The notes: a model not told the origin generated them from the letters alone. A stretch of 64,000 nt of DNA from Caballeronia megalochromosomata (GCA_001580565.1 LRBF01000239.1:1-64000), one strand, 5' to 3'. Positions 31,468 to 41,776 are shown, counted from the first letter of the stretch. Numbers and translations are program-made.

Positions 31468-32166
31468 ATGAACGAATCACCCTACAGCTTTGGCCGCAAC
31501 GGCAGCGTCACCTCGGTCGAGGTGCGCAACCGCGTGCTGCGCAACACCTACTGGCTGCTCGCGCTCTCGATGGTGCCGACGGTGCTCGGCGCGTGGGTCG
31601 GCGTCACGACGGGCTTCTCGCTGTTCGCGGCCACCAGCCCGGCCATGAGCTTCATCGCGTTCCTCGCGATCGCGTTCGGCTTCATGTTCGCCATCGAGAA
31701 AACGAAGAACAGCGGCATGGGCGTCGTCGTCCTGCTCGGGTTCACGTTCTTCATGGGCCTGATGCTCTCGCGCCTGCTGAGCTTCATTCTCGGCTTTTCG
31801 AACGGGCCGCAGCTCATCATGATGGCGTTCGGCGGCACGGGCGTGATTTTCGCCGCGATGGCGACCATCGCCACGGTCAGCAAGCGCGATTTCTCAGGGC
31901 TCGGCAAGTTCCTGTTCATGGGCGTGATCGTCATTCTGCTCGCCGCGTTCGCGAACATCTTCCTGCAGTTGCCGGCCCTGATGATGACGATCTCCGTGCT
32001 CGCCATCGTGATCTTCTCGGCGTACATGCTGTTCGACGTGCAGCGCGTGGTGAATGGCGGCGAGACGAACTACATCAGCGCGACGCTTGCGATCTACCTC
32101 GACCTGTACAACGTGTTCACGAACTTGCTGGCGCTGCTCGGCATCTTCGGCGGCAATCGCAACTGA
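31468..32166 (+). CDS. Bax inhibitor-1 / YccA family integral membrane protein
   Basis: A 232-residue inner-membrane protein with seven hydrophobic segments, matching the Bax inhibitor-1/UPF0005 family that includes E. coli YccA (an FtsH modulator) and YbhL. The final segment with the conserved acidic residues (LFDVQRVVNGGETNYISATLAIYLDLYNVF pattern) is diagnostic. The start has a good site, AAGGAGAAACC, just upstream. It is a single gene followed by a strong terminator. Given hflKC in this window, an FtsH link is thinkable but not shown here. Confidence 0.94.
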   Translation: MNESPYSFGRNGSVTSVEVRNRVLRNTYWLLALSMVPTVLGAWVGVTTGFSLFAATSPAMSFIAFLAIAFGFMFAIEKTKNSGMGVVVLLGFTFFMGLMLSRLLSFILGFSNGPQLIMMAFGGTGVIFAAMATIATVSKRDFSGLGKFLFMGVIVILLAAFANIFLQLPALMMTISVLAIVIFSAYMLFDVQRVVNGGETNYISATLAIYLDLYNVFTNLLALLGIFGGNRN

Positions 32167-32195
32167 TCGCGATCGGCGTGTCGAGACGCTGAAAC

Positions 32196-32226
32196 GAAAA
32201 ACCGGCCTTCGGGCCGGTTTTTTTTG
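32196..32226. terminator. Bidirectional terminator between the Bax-inhibitor-1 gene and rlmD
   Basis: AAAAACCGGCC-TTCG-GGCCGGTTTTT: an 11-bp stem with a UUCG tetraloop and T-runs on both strands, between converging genes. Confidence 0.93.
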
Positions 32227-32250
32227 CTCGCGAGCAACCGCGCCGCCCGA

Positions 32251-33666
32251 TCAGTCGCGTTCGAACAACGCGATCGACTCGACGTGCGACGTGTGCGGAA
32301 ACATGTTCACCACGCCCGCGCCCTTCATCCGATAACCCGCTTCGTGCACGAGCAGGCCGGCATCGCGCGCAAGTGTCGCCGGATTGCACGACACGTAGAC
32401 GATGCGCTCCGGCAACGGCCCGTCACCGCTTTGGGCGATGTCGGCGAGTGCCTTCGAAACGGCAAGTGCGCCTTCGCGCGGCGGATCGATGAGGAATTTC
32501 TCGAAGTGGCCGAGCGCGCGCAGGTCGTCGGCGGTGACTTCGAACAGATTGCGGCACGCGAACGACGTATGCCCGTCGACGCCATTTGCCTTCGCATTGT
32601 CCAACGCGCGCGCGGTCAGCGCCTCGCTGCCTTCGATGCCGACGACTTCACGCGACACGCGCGCGAGCGGCAGCGTGAAATTGCCGATGCCGCAGAACAG
32701 ATCCAGCACGCGATCCGACCGCTGCGGCGCGAGCAGGCTGAGCGCGCGGCTCACCAGTACACGATTGATCTGATGATTGACCTGCGTGAAATCGGTTGGC
32801 TTGAACGGCATGCGGATGCCGAATTCCGGCAGCGTATAAGCCAGCTCGGTATCGAGCGGATAAAACTGGTACACGGTGTCCGGGCCCTTCGGCTGGAGCC
32901 ACCATTGCACGCCGTGTTCGTCGGCGAAGGTGCGCAGAAGCGCTTCGTCGGCCTCGGTCAGCGGCTCCAGAATGCGCAGCACGAGCGCCGTCACGTCCGA
33001 GCCGACCGCAAGCTCGATCTGCGGCATGCGATCGCGGATCGACAGGGCCGCCACCAGATGACGCAGCGGCACGAGCATCGCGGAAACGTGCGGCGGCAGC
33101 ACCTCGCAACTCGTCATGTCGGCGACGTAGCTGCTCTTGCGCTCGTGAAAGCCGACCAGCACGCCGCCCTTCTTCTCGACGTGCCGCACCGTCAGGCGCG
33201 CCCGATAACGATATCCCCACGACGGCCCGTGGATCGGCCGGAACATGGTTTCCGCGCGCAGCTTCGACAGATGTTGCAGGTTGTCCTCGAGCACGCGCTG
33301 CTTCACCGCGATCTGCGCGCGCACGTCGAGATGTTGCATTGAGCAGCCGCCGCAGGTGCCGAAAAACTGGCACTTCGGCTTCGCGCGGATCACGCTCTCG
33401 CGCAGCACGCTCACGACCTGCGCCTGCTCGAAGCTCGGTTTCCTGCGAAAACTCGAATAGCTCACTCGTTCGCCCGGCAACGCGCCTTCGACGAAAATGA
33501 CCTTGCCCGGCTCGCCGTTCTCGTTGACGGTGCGGCCGACGCCGCGCGCTTCCATGTCGAGCGATTCGATTTCGAGCTCGGGTGCGACGAAGTCGGGATC
33601 GGGCGTGACGAACTTCGCCGGCGCGGCGCGGCGGCGATTCTGGTTTTTTCGAGCGGCTTCAGACAC
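32251..33666 (-). CDS. rlmD: 23S rRNA m5U1939 methyltransferase
   Basis: SAM-dependent RNA methyltransferase of the TrmA/RumA family, 471 residues. An N-terminal TRAM-like domain (about 40-90) is followed by the 4Fe-4S cysteines in [14 protein letters not shown], the SAM motif [16 protein letters not shown] and the catalytic cysteine region [13 protein letters not shown] short basic N-terminus ([10 protein letters not shown]) precedes. It converges on the Bax-inhibitor-1 gene and follows the exonuclease gene with a 68-base gap. RlmD is preferred over RlmC because of the TRAM domain and length. Confidence 0.95.
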   Translation of the reverse strand: MSEAARKNQNRRRAAPAKFVTPDPDFVAPELEIESLDMEARGVGRTVNENGEPGKVIFVEGALPGERVSYSSFRRKPSFEQAQVVSVLRESVIRAKPKCQFFGTCGGCSMQHLDVRAQIAVKQRVLEDNLQHLSKLRAETMFRPIHGPSWGYRYRARLTVRHVEKKGGVLVGFHERKSSYVADMTSCEVLPPHVSAMLVPLRHLVAALSIRDRMPQIELAVGSDVTALVLRILEPLTEADEALLRTFADEHGVQWWLQPKGPDTVYQFYPLDTELAYTLPEFGIRMPFKPTDFTQVNHQINRVLVSRALSLLAPQRSDRVLDLFCGIGNFTLPLARVSREVVGIEGSEALTARALDNAKANGVDGHTSFACRNLFEVTADDLRALGHFEKFLIDPPREGALAVSKALADIAQSGDGPLPERIVYVSCNPATLARDAGLLVHEAGYRMKGAGVVNMFPHTSHVESIALFERD

Positions 33667-33734
33667 CTGCGTACTTCCTGGCTAACGAATTGGCAAAGGC
33701 GAGATTGTAGACGAACGTCACGACGACGCCGCGC

Positions 33735-34511
33735 CTACTTCCCGAACGCCGCGAGATACTCGGCCCAATGCGGCGACGATTCCTGCGCGAGCGCGTTCTT
33801 CACGAAGTTGATTTCGTCGGCGTACTCGTCGGGCGTGAAGCCGCCGCGCATCATCTGAAAACGACAGTACATCAGATACGTGTTGACGACATCGGTCTCG
33901 CAATAGTTGCGGATTTCGTCGATCTGACCGTCGCAATACGCGTCCCAGACCTTGCCGCCGTCCATGCCGAGCTTGCCCGGAAAGCCGCACAGCTTCGCGA
34001 GCGCATCGAGCGGCGCGTTGGCGCGCGCCTGATACATCGCGAGCACGTCCATCAGGTCGATGTGCCGCATGTGATAGCGGCCGATGTAGTTGTTGAACTT
34101 GAATTCGCGGTCGTCCTGACCGAGATCCCAATAGCGCGACGCGGCGATGCCGTGCACCAGCGCGCGGTAGTGGAGCACGGGCAGATCGAAGCCGCCGCCG
34201 TTCCACGAGACGAGTTGCGGCGTGTATTTCTCGATCACGCGATAGAACGACTGGATGAGCGCGGCCTCGCCGTCGGCTGTCGTGCCGAGCGAGCGCACGC
34301 GAAAGCCGTTGTTATCGCGAAACACACAGGAAATCGCCGCGACGCGCTGCAGATGATGCGGCAGAAAGTCGTTGCCGACGCGCTCGCGGCGCGCCTCGAA
34401 CGCATGTTCGGCCACCTCGCGGTCGGAGAGATCGTCGGGCAGATCTTCGAGACGGCGAATGCCGTCGACATCGGGGATCGTCTCGATGTCGAAAACGAGA
34501 ATCGGTGTCAT
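33735..34511 (-). CDS. Predicted 3'-5' exonuclease (PolB-exonuclease-like, DnaQ fold)
   Basis: A 258-residue stand-alone exonuclease domain of the DEDD superfamily. The first acidic motif is FDIETIPD at residues 5-12, the second lies around LVSWNGGGFDLPVLHYRA, and the third around YCETDVVNTYLMY. This matches the 'predicted 3'-5' exonuclease related to PolB exonuclease' family. The ATG at 34511 is where similarity begins; the open frame upstream is probably non-coding. It lies 46 bases after rpoS, so it may belong to the surE-rpoS transcription unit. Substrate unknown. Confidence 0.9.
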   Translation of the reverse strand: MTPILVFDIETIPDVDGIRRLEDLPDDLSDREVAEHAFEARRERVGNDFLPHHLQRVAAISCVFRDNNGFRVRSLGTTADGEAALIQSFYRVIEKYTPQLVSWNGGGFDLPVLHYRALVHGIAASRYWDLGQDDREFKFNNYIGRYHMRHIDLMDVLAMYQARANAPLDALAKLCGFPGKLGMDGGKVWDAYCDGQIDEIRNYCETDVVNTYLMYCRFQMMRGGFTPDEYADEINFVKNALAQESSPHWAEYLAAFGK

Positions 34512-34557
34512 TGAATCCTGGAACGCGACGCCCGTTTTGAAGGGCGCCGCTGAAGCG

Positions 34558-35655
34558 TTAAAGCACAGCGTCCTTGCGAACGCCGTTGGATGCGAAAAAG
34601 CGCTTGAGCCGCACGAGCGCCTCTTGCTGGATCTGGCGCACACGCTCGCGCGTGAGGCCCATTTCGTCGGCGAGTTCTTCGAGCGTTGCGGGCTCGATAT
34701 GGTTCAGCCCGAAACGCCGCTCGATCACGTGCCGGTGTTTATCGGACAGGCGCGACAGCCACAGCCGCGTGAGCGATTCGAGCTCGCGATGCTGCACTTC
34801 CGCGTCCGGAGACTGACTCTGGTCGTCGGAAAGCAGATCGAGCAGGCTGCTGCCCGGATCGAGGTCGAGCGGCGCGTCGAGCGACGCCGTGTGCTCGTTG
34901 AGCGCGAGGATATCGGTGACTTCCTCGGGCGTCTTGCCCGTGAGATAGGCGATATCGTCGATGCTCGCGTCGCGGCGCTCGGGCGCGACGCTGTCGTTCG
35001 AATTGGCGGAATTTTTTTCCAGATGACGCTTCGCGCGCAGCACCTGATTGAGCTCGCGGATCACGTGCACCGGCAGCCGCACCGTGCGCGCCTGATTCAT
35101 GATCGCGCGCTCGATGCTCTGGCGGATCCACCAGGTGGCGTAGGTCGAGAAACGGAAGCCGCGCGTCGGATCGAATTTCTCGATGGCGTGCATGAGGCCG
35201 AGATTGCCTTCCTCGATCAGATCGAGCAACGGCACGCCGCGATTGAGATAACCCTTCGCGATGCTGACGACGAGCCGCAGATTGCGCTCGATCATCACCT
35301 GCCGCGCTTCGAATTCACCCGCCTTCGCGAGCCGCGAGTAGCGCTGCTCTTCCTCCACGGTAAGCAGCGGCTTCACGCTGATGCGGTTCAGGTAGTGCTG
35401 AATGGTGTCGGCCGTGAGTTCGGCCTGCAGAAGCGAGCGGAAGTCGTCGGCGTCCGGCGCGGAATCGTTTGCGCCTTCTCCCGCTTCGTCGCTTCCTTTT
35501 CCCCGGCTGCCGCCTTCTTCCTCGGAGTCGACATCGACATCGACGTTATCGATGTCGTCATCACGAGTCGAAGCACCCTCCTCCACCGACACTTGCAAAG
35601 GTCGGCTGATCGTCTCAGTCTCGGCTTGCGGCAGGCGGCGCTTCGTTTTTGGCAT
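34558..35655 (-). CDS. rpoS: Stationary-phase sigma factor RpoS
   Basis: Sigma-70-family factor directing general stress and stationary-phase transcription. The 365-residue protein has a polar, acidic N-terminus (about 1-75), then region 1.2 with [19 protein letters not shown], region 2 with [20 protein letters not shown] and [20 protein letters not shown], region 3, and region 4 with [10 protein letters not shown] and [14 protein letters not shown]. It is about 35 residues longer than E. coli RpoS, at the N-terminus. The start follows the nlpD stop by 12 bases. The conserved nlpD-rpoS pairing makes RpoS much more likely than RpoD or RpoH. Confidence 0.97.
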   Translation of the reverse strand: MPKTKRRLPQAETETISRPLQVSVEEGASTRDDDIDNVDVDVDSEEEGGSRGKGSDEAGEGANDSAPDADDFRSLLQAELTADTIQHYLNRISVKPLLTVEEEQRYSRLAKAGEFEARQVMIERNLRLVVSIAKGYLNRGVPLLDLIEEGNLGLMHAIEKFDPTRGFRFSTYATWWIRQSIERAIMNQARTVRLPVHVIRELNQVLRAKRHLEKNSANSNDSVAPERRDASIDDIAYLTGKTPEEVTDILALNEHTASLDAPLDLDPGSSLLDLLSDDQSQSPDAEVQHRELESLTRLWLSRLSDKHRHVIERRFGLNHIEPATLEELADEMGLTRERVRQIQQEALVRLKRFFASNGVRKDAVL

Positions 35656-35667
35656 GATGGTTTCGCT

Positions 35668-36621
35668 TTATTGCGGCGGCAAATACTTCAGTGGGTCAAC
35701 AGGTTTTCCCTGCCGGCGAACTTCGAAATGCAACATCACGCGGTCCGAATCGCTGTTCCCCATCTCAGCGATCTTCTGCCCTTTAGTTACCGCGTCTCCT
35801 TCTTTTACCATCAAAGCGCGGTTATGTGCGTACGCGGTGAGAAAAGTCGCATCATGTTTGATGATAATGAGATTGCCGTAACCGCGCAGCCCATTTCCGG
35901 AATAAACCACCCGGCCGTCCGCCGACGCATTCACCGCATCTCCCGCCGCCCCGCCAATATTCAAACCCTTGTTCTTCGCGTCGTCGAACGTGCCGAGAAT
36001 CGGCCCGCGCGCCGGCCAGATGAACGCCGGCTGGCCCGCGAGCGCCGCCGCGTTCGCATCCGCGCCCGGCACACCCGGCGACGATGCCATGCCCGTCGCC
36101 GCACCGGCGGCTCCGGCTGCCGCGCCCATGCCCGAATTCGGACCGTAATACGGCGGCTGCGCGGTCGCACCCGGCGGCGTAGCGTAGGCGTTCGCGCCGT
36201 TGAGCGGCTGCGTCTGCACGCCGCCGCCCACGATCGGCGCGGTCGCCACGCCAGGCGTCGCCGCCGCGACGTTCGCGCCCGGAGGTGCCACGCGCATCAA
36301 CTGTCCGACTTCGATCTGATTCGGGTTGGTCAGGTTGTTCCACGTCGCGATATCGTGATAATTCTGACCGTTTTCCAGGGCGATCCGATATAGGGTGTCG
36401 CCCGGTTTTACACGGTAATAGCCTGGCGGCGGCGGACCGTTGTCCGGCGTCTGCGCCGCCGTCGTGCTGATCGGCGCGCCCGTTCTGTCGACGACCGGCG
36501 CCATGTCCATGCGCGTCGAACACGCCGCCAGCGCGGACAATGCCAGCACGCACACGCCGCGCCGCGCCGCGCTCAGGCGTTGGTCCGCACTTCCTTCTTG
36601 CAAAGCACGCAGGATACTCAT
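35668..36621 (-). CDS. nlpD: LysM/M23 lipoprotein NlpD
   Basis: Outer-membrane lipoprotein that activates cell-wall amidases at division. The 317-residue protein has a signal peptide with lipobox LAAC (Cys34), a LysM peptidoglycan-binding domain (about 69-111), a Gly/Ala/Pro-rich linker and a C-terminal LytM domain. That domain (YGNLIIIKH, YAHN, LHFEVRRQGKPVDPLKYLPP) lacks the full set of zinc ligands, as in E. coli NlpD, so it is a regulator rather than an enzyme. It is between pcm (4 bases upstream) and rpoS. Confidence 0.95.
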   Translation of the reverse strand: MSILRALQEGSADQRLSAARRGVCVLALSALAACSTRMDMAPVVDRTGAPISTTAAQTPDNGPPPPGYYRVKPGDTLYRIALENGQNYHDIATWNNLTNPNQIEVGQLMRVAPPGANVAAATPGVATAPIVGGGVQTQPLNGANAYATPPGATAQPPYYGPNSGMGAAAGAAGAATGMASSPGVPGADANAAALAGQPAFIWPARGPILGTFDDAKNKGLNIGGAAGDAVNASADGRVVYSGNGLRGYGNLIIIKHDATFLTAYAHNRALMVKEGDAVTKGQKIAEMGNSDSDRVMLHFEVRRQGKPVDPLKYLPPQ

Positions 36622-36625
36622 CGGG

Positions 36626-37705
36626 TCAAATCACTCCGGATTTTAAGGGTACAAAAAAGACGCGATCGAGCTGCTCTTCCCGCCATTGCGTCGCCGACAC
36701 GCGCGTGACGAGCGTCAGCACCTGCGACTGCGCGGCCTGCGATCCGACCGGCGCGACGAGCTTGCCGCCCACCGCCAGTTGATCGAGCAGGGCTTGCGGC
36801 ACGTCGAGGCCCGCACAGGCGATCACGATTGCGTCGAACGGCGCGGCCGCGGGCAAGCCCAGGCGGCCGTCGCCGTAATGCAGCCTGATGTTCGGCACGC
36901 GCAGCGGCCGAAGGTTGAGCTTCGCGCGCTCCGACAACGGGCGCACACGCTCGATCGAATAAACCTCAGCGGCGACCTGCGACAGCACCGCCGCCTGATA
37001 GCCGCAGCCTGTGCCGATCTCCAGCACCTTGTTCAATGCGCGCCCCGTCGCGACCAGTTCGATCATGCGCGCCACGACCGACGGCTTCGAGATCGTCTGG
37101 TGATGGCCGATCGGCAGCGCGGCATCTTCGTAAGCCTGCGCGGCGAGCCCCGGATCGACGAACATGTGGCGCGGCACCACCGACATCGCATTGAGCACGC
37201 GCGGATCGGTCACGCCGTTCGAACGCAGCCGTTCGACCATGCGCTCGCGCACCCGTTCCGACGTGAGCGTCTGCGTGCTCGCCAGCGCGACATTGGGCGC
37301 GCCTTTTTTCGGCGCGGTGGCGGTGGCGTTCAGATCACGTTCGGCAGCGCGCGGCGCGGATCGCGATGCGCTCGTGCGCACGGCGTGCGACGCATGATGC
37401 GTCGGCGCGGCGCTCTTGCTCGCCGACGGAACCGGTTTCGTTGCGCCGATTCCCGTCTTCGCGCCGGAACGCGCCGGAAAAACGGAGGTGGCCGGCTTCG
37501 CGGACGCCGCAGCCGTCGCGGGATTTTTCATCGGTGCGCTCGCCGCGCGCGATGGCCCGGGCTTCGCCGGCTGCACCGACGGCTTGAGCGCGGAAACGGT
37601 GGATTGCTTGCCGCGCGAATCCTGCGTACGGTTCGCGGGCTTGCGCGGCTCGCGAACCAGATCCGCGAGCGCCAGCGGAAAGCGCTTGGCGCGCTCGTCG
37701 CTCAT
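36626..37705 (-). CDS. pcm: Protein-L-isoaspartate O-methyltransferase with long N-terminal extension
   Basis: Repairs isoaspartyl residues in aged proteins using SAM. The C-terminal 210 residues are the normal enzyme, with SAM motif [17 protein letters not shown] and the downstream [18 protein letters not shown]. Before it lie about 150 residues of Ala/Ser/Lys/Pro/Arg-rich low complexity without a domain, so the 359-residue total greatly exceeds the usual 210. The ATG at 37705 overlaps the surE stop (ATGA), which supports this start. The extension is rich in basic residues and probably disordered. Part of the surE-pcm-nlpD-rpoS operon. Confidence 0.93.
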   Translation of the reverse strand: MSDERAKRFPLALADLVREPRKPANRTQDSRGKQSTVSALKPSVQPAKPGPSRAASAPMKNPATAAASAKPATSVFPARSGAKTGIGATKPVPSASKSAAPTHHASHAVRTSASRSAPRAAERDLNATATAPKKGAPNVALASTQTLTSERVRERMVERLRSNGVTDPRVLNAMSVVPRHMFVDPGLAAQAYEDAALPIGHHQTISKPSVVARMIELVATGRALNKVLEIGTGCGYQAAVLSQVAAEVYSIERVRPLSERAKLNLRPLRVPNIRLHYGDGRLGLPAAAPFDAIVIACAGLDVPQALLDQLAVGGKLVAPVGSQAAQSQVLTLVTRVSATQWREEQLDRVFFVPLKSGVI

Positions 37706-38460
37706 GTGCGGCGGCTCCCCGCGCGCGCCCATTCGCGCGTCTCGGCCATGAGCTTCGTATGAGTCAGATCGAGTTGCAGCGGCGTGATGGAGACGAAGCC
37801 GTTCGCGACCGCGTGGAAGTCGGTGCCCTCGCTCGCGTCGAGCGCGTCGCCCGACGGGCCGATCCAGTAGATCGGGTTGCCGCGCGGATCGCTCTGGCGG
37901 ATCACCGGCTGCGAAGGATGACGCTTGCCGAGGCGCGTCACTTTCCATTCGCGCAGTTGATCGTAAGGCAGGCTCGGGATGTTCACGTTCAGCAACGGAT
38001 GGCCCGGCATCGGATGGTCGAGGAAATGCGCGACGATCTCGGCCGCGACGCGCGCGGCGTCTTCGAGATGGAGCCAGTCGCGGCCGACGAGCGAGAACGC
38101 GATCGCCGGAATGCCGAACATGAAGCCTTCGGTGGCCGCCGCGACCGTGCCCGAATACAGCGTGTCCTCGCCGACGTTCTGCCCGTTGTTGATGCCCGAC
38201 ACGACGAGATCCGGCTGATGCTCGAGCATGCCGGTAAGCGCGATGTGCACGGAATCGGTCGGCGTACCGTTCACGAAGTTGAAACCGTTGGGCGACTGAT
38301 GAACGCTCAAGGGCCGCGACAGCGTAAGCGAGTTGGACGAGCCGCTGCAGTTCTGCTCCGGCGCCATCACCGTGACTTCGCCGAGCGGCTGCAGGACGTC
38401 GTGCAGCACATTGAGGCCGCGCGCAAGATAACCGTCGTCGTTGCTGAGTAGGATTCGCAT
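37702..38460 (-). CDS. surE: 5'/3'-nucleotidase (survival protein) SurE
   Basis: Metal-dependent phosphatase acting on nucleoside monophosphates and short polyphosphate, induced with stationary-phase survival. The 252-residue protein opens [11 protein letters not shown] with the metal-binding Asp8-Asp9, followed by the conserved SGSSNSLT and [20 protein letters not shown] segments. It is the first gene of the minus-strand surE-pcm-nlpD-rpoS unit and diverges from the quinone oxidoreductase gene after 112 bases. Confidence 0.97.
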   Translation of the reverse strand: MRILLSNDDGYLARGLNVLHDVLQPLGEVTVMAPEQNCSGSSNSLTLSRPLSVHQSPNGFNFVNGTPTDSVHIALTGMLEHQPDLVVSGINNGQNVGEDTLYSGTVAAATEGFMFGIPAIAFSLVGRDWLHLEDAARVAAEIVAHFLDHPMPGHPLLNVNIPSLPYDQLREWKVTRLGKRHPSQPVIRQSDPRGNPIYWIGPSGDALDASEGTDFHAVANGFVSITPLQLDLTHTKLMAETREWARAGSRRT

Positions 38461-38572
38461 CCGACGATTGTAACCGAGGAAAGTGGCGCGACGACGACTC
38501 GCAGACTCGCTTCCGACGCCGTCCCTGCCCTACACTGAGGCCACTTCAATGCTTGCCGAGTCAGGAGACGAG

Positions 38573-39547
38573 ATGCGCGCCGTACGATGCAACGAACACG
38601 GATTGCCCGATACCCTTTCGATCGAAACGCTGCCCGACCTGCACCCGGAAGCAGGCGAAATCGTCATCGACGTGAAAGCGGCGAGCGTGAACTTTCCCGA
38701 CGTGCTCATCATCCAGAACAAGTACCAGTTCAAACCGCCGTTGCCGTTCACGCCGGGTGCGGAGTTCGCGGGCATCGTGCGCGAGGTGGGCGCGGGCGTC
38801 ACGCGCGTGTCGCCCGGCATGCGCGTGGCCGCCTATACCGCGCAGGGCGCGTTCGCCGAGCAGGCGCGCGCGAAGGAAGCGGATTGCATCGTGCTGCCCG
38901 ATGACGTCGATTTCGCCGACGCCGCCGCGTTCACGCTCGCCTACGGCACGTCGTATCACGCGCTCGTCGATCGTGGCGGGCTCAAGGCCGGCGACACGCT
39001 GCTCGTGCTCGGCGCGGCCGGCGGCGTCGGCATTGCGGCCATTCAGATCGGCAAGATCATCGGCGCGCGGGTGATCGCGGCAGCGTCGAGCGCGGAGAAG
39101 CTCGCGTTCTGCCGCGAGCATGGCGCGGATGACGTCATCGATTACGCACACGAAGATTTGCGCGAGCGCATCAAGGCGCTGACGGGCGGCAACGGGCCGG
39201 ATGTCATCTTCGATCCCGTCGGCGGCGCGTATGCGGAGCCCGCGTTTCGGAGCATCGGCTGGCGCGGACGGTATCTGGTCGTCGGCTTTGCGAACGGCGA
39301 GATCCCGAAGCTGCCGCTCAATCTCGCGCTCCTGAAAGGCGCGAGCATCGTGGGCGTGTTCTGGGGCGGACACATGCAGCGCGAGCACGCGCTCGCGGAT
39401 CAGGAATTCGCGACGATGGTCGACTGGATCAAGGCGGGCAAGCTGCGCCCCGTCGTCACGAAACGCTATTCGCTCGACGAAACGCCACGCGCGCTCGACG
39501 ACATGATGAACCGGCGCGTGACCGGCAAGATCGTGATCGAGCCGTGA
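38573..39547 (+). CDS. NADPH:quinone oxidoreductase family (zinc-free medium-chain dehydrogenase)
   Basis: A 324-residue cytoplasmic oxidoreductase of the QOR branch of medium-chain dehydrogenases. An N-terminal GroES-like domain (PGAEFAGIVREVGAGV) is followed by a Rossmann fold with the NADP loop VLGAAGGVGIAAIQIGK. The cysteine ligands of the zinc-dependent alcohol dehydrogenases are missing. The start at 38573 has AGGAGA upstream. It is more similar to the 'NADPH:quinone oxidoreductase family protein' type than to a specific characterised enzyme; the natural substrate cannot be read from the sequence. Confidence 0.92.
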   Translation: MRAVRCNEHGLPDTLSIETLPDLHPEAGEIVIDVKAASVNFPDVLIIQNKYQFKPPLPFTPGAEFAGIVREVGAGVTRVSPGMRVAAYTAQGAFAEQARAKEADCIVLPDDVDFADAAAFTLAYGTSYHALVDRGGLKAGDTLLVLGAAGGVGIAAIQIGKIIGARVIAAASSAEKLAFCREHGADDVIDYAHEDLRERIKALTGGNGPDVIFDPVGGAYAEPAFRSIGWRGRYLVVGFANGEIPKLPLNLALLKGASIVGVFWGGHMQREHALADQEFATMVDWIKAGKLRPVVTKRYSLDETPRALDDMMNRRVTGKIVIEP

Positions 39548-39595
39548 CGCTCGCCTGCTACCATCGCGCCCTTTCCCTCCCCTCCGTAATGATCC

Positions 39596-40582
39596 ATGAC
39601 GAGCACCCGCCCCGACGCCAGCGTCATCGTGCCGGTCTTCAACTGCGAGGCGTGGATCGAGGCGCTGTTGCGCTCGGTGCTCGATCAGGAGGGCGTCGAA
39701 CTCGAAGTCATCGCGATCTGTGACGGCGCGACGGACGGCAGCCTCGCCGTGCTCGAATCGATGGCGGCACGCGACGCGCGCATCCGCGTGGTGGCGCAGT
39801 CGAACCGCGGCGTGTCGGCGACGCGCAACGTCGGGCTGACGCTCGCGCGTGGCGAGTGGATCGTGTTCGCCGACGGCGACGACTGGATGAAACCCGGCGC
39901 ATTGCGCACCTGGATCGCGCACGGCGAGCAGCATGACCTCGATGTCGTGATCGGCAACGGATTCAGCTTCGACGCGCTGCCGCCACCCGATGAACCGCAG
40001 CCGATGTACCAACGCCAGCCCTGGGGCGAGATCTGCGACGGCACGGCCTGGCTCACGCGGACCGTGCCGAACGACGACTGGGTCGTCTGCGTATGGCTGC
40101 AATGCGTGCGACGCGGGTTCGCGCAGAGGCACGGCCTGCGCTTCGAGGAAGGCGTCGTGCACGAGGACATCATCTGGACCTTGCAGGTCGGGCTTCGCGC
40201 GCAGCGGGTCGGTTTCGTGCGCGAGCCCTTCTATGGTTATCGGCGCAATCCGGCTTCGATCACGAATTCCCCGTCGCAGGCTGCCGTCGCGCAACGCGCC
40301 GCGGGTTATCTGCGGGTGATCGACGCGCTCGTGACGGCCGCGCTCGACCCGCGCACCGATAGGAGTCTGAGCCGGATTCTGTTGCGCCAGGCCAACCGCG
40401 AGGGCGGTCATCTGCTGCATGTGCTCAGGAAGCGTCTGCACGACGAGGCGCTGCGCAGGACTTTCGCGCGGCAGTTCCTGAAGTCCGGTTATATCCGCGT
40501 GATGCTGAAGGGCGCAACCAATGCGAGCGAGCTATGGCGCGCGTTGCGCTGCTGGCGCATCTACTCGCGCTTCGCGACTTGA
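39596..40582 (+). CDS. Glycosyltransferase family 2
   Basis: A 328-residue GT-A-fold glycosyltransferase, probably adding a sugar to a cell-surface polysaccharide or LPS. The N-terminal domain has VIVPVFNCEAWIEALLRSVLDQ and the metal/nucleotide-binding FADGDDWM (Asp93-Asp96). A conserved acidic segment EDIIWTLQV lies near 190-200, fitting the catalytic base. The C-terminal 70 residues are helical and positively charged. No membrane segments. It follows the oxidoreductase gene by 48 bases and its 3' end overlaps the converging GT9 gene by 51 bases. Sugar and acceptor are unknown. Confidence 0.9.
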   Translation: MTSTRPDASVIVPVFNCEAWIEALLRSVLDQEGVELEVIAICDGATDGSLAVLESMAARDARIRVVAQSNRGVSATRNVGLTLARGEWIVFADGDDWMKPGALRTWIAHGEQHDLDVVIGNGFSFDALPPPDEPQPMYQRQPWGEICDGTAWLTRTVPNDDWVVCVWLQCVRRGFAQRHGLRFEEGVVHEDIIWTLQVGLRAQRVGFVREPFYGYRRNPASITNSPSQAAVAQRAAGYLRVIDALVTAALDPRTDRSLSRILLRQANREGGHLLHVLRKRLHDEALRRTFARQFLKSGYIRVMLKGATNASELWRALRCWRIYSRFAT

Positions 40583-41566
40583 AACAAGCACCTGGAAGCG
40601 CCGCGATTGCGCGCCGGGCAGCATGCCGATGCGCGTGCCCTGCGTTGTGCCGGCATCGCCGAAATCGGCCGCTGCGTAATGATGCATCAGGCGCGCATGC
40701 TTGCCATGCAGCGTCTGAAAGGCGGACATCACACGCCGCACGGTGAGCAGGCGTTGCCACAAGCGTTCGCGAAGCCCGCCGAAGGGCAACAGGGAAGGCG
40801 CGAACACGACCGCGCCAGGTCCCCAGCCGGGACGCCAGGAGCGTGCAAGACCCTGGCGCATGAAAAGCGAAAGTGTGGGCACGCCGATGCACGACGCGAG
40901 ATGCCCGAGACCCGAATCGTTGCCGATGAACCAGGACGACTCTGCGATCCACGCAGCGACCTCGCTCAACTCGGGCAGCGCGTTGACCTCGCAGCCCTCT
41001 TCCGCGATATCGCCCCAGACGCCGAACTCGGCTGGTGCGACGAGAAAGCTCGGCTGCAACTGGCGACGGACGAGCACGCGCGAGAGCGCAATAAACTTTT
41101 TGCGGCTCCACATTTTCTCGGGGTGGCTGCCGGTCGGATGAATGATGACGCGATCGGCAAAACGCCCTCGCATGACGGCGGCCGGCACGACGAGACCGTT
41201 GGAACGCGTCACATCGGCGAGGCCCAGCACGTTCGTCGCGATATCGACGATGCGGTCCACCATGTGTTTCGAGCCACCGTATTCCGGCAGCGCGGCGAGA
41301 CAGATCGTCTTGCCCGAGCGGCTCAGCGTCGATGCGTAGTCGGTCGGCCGCAACTCGAGCACCGTGTCGAACGCGCCCTGCCAGGCGTCGGGCCGTCCCA
41401 CTGTCACTTGAGGAAACCAGTCGGCGAGCTGCTCCGCGACCCAGCCGAACACGACAGGCTGATATCCGTTGCGGATGAGATTGTCGACGAGGACGAGCCC
41501 GATGAGGCTGTCACCGATCGGCGATGGCAACACCACCGCAATCGAACTGTCAGTTCGCAGTTTCAT
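40532..41566 (-). CDS. Glycosyltransferase family 9 (heptosyltransferase-like)
   Basis: A 344-residue GT-B-fold enzyme of the ADP-heptose:LPS heptosyltransferase family. The N-terminus has VVLPSPIGDSLIGLVLVDNL, the mid-region HPTGSHPEKMW, and the C-terminal donor-binding region NDSGLGHLASCIGVPTLSLF, all typical of GT9. The last 30 residues are not conserved and the gene overlaps the converging GT2 gene by 51 bases. It is an isolated heptosyltransferase homologue rather than part of a large LPS core cluster, so its acceptor may be unusual. Confidence 0.9.
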   Translation of the reverse strand: MKLRTDSSIAVVLPSPIGDSLIGLVLVDNLIRNGYQPVVFGWVAEQLADWFPQVTVGRPDAWQGAFDTVLELRPTDYASTLSRSGKTICLAALPEYGGSKHMVDRIVDIATNVLGLADVTRSNGLVVPAAVMRGRFADRVIIHPTGSHPEKMWSRKKFIALSRVLVRRQLQPSFLVAPAEFGVWGDIAEEGCEVNALPELSEVAAWIAESSWFIGNDSGLGHLASCIGVPTLSLFMRQGLARSWRPGWGPGAVVFAPSLLPFGGLRERLWQRLLTVRRVMSAFQTLHGKHARLMHHYAAADFGDAGTTQGTRIGMLPGAQSRRFQVLVSSREARVDAPAAQRAP

Positions 41567-41776
41567 TCCTGGTCTCGCGGGATCGCGCGGATGAACGCCG
41601 CGCAGAGACCGGGCAATCGCGCCCGACTACGGAGGTCGCCCGACTTGCGTTACGAATTGATGTGCTGCCGGCGTGGCTAGCGAAGCATCATAGCGAGATC
41701 GGCGGAGTCCTGCCAGAACGGAACATCCTAAAACGGTCTGACGCGTGTTACCGCATATTCGAAGCGCCAGCGCCCG

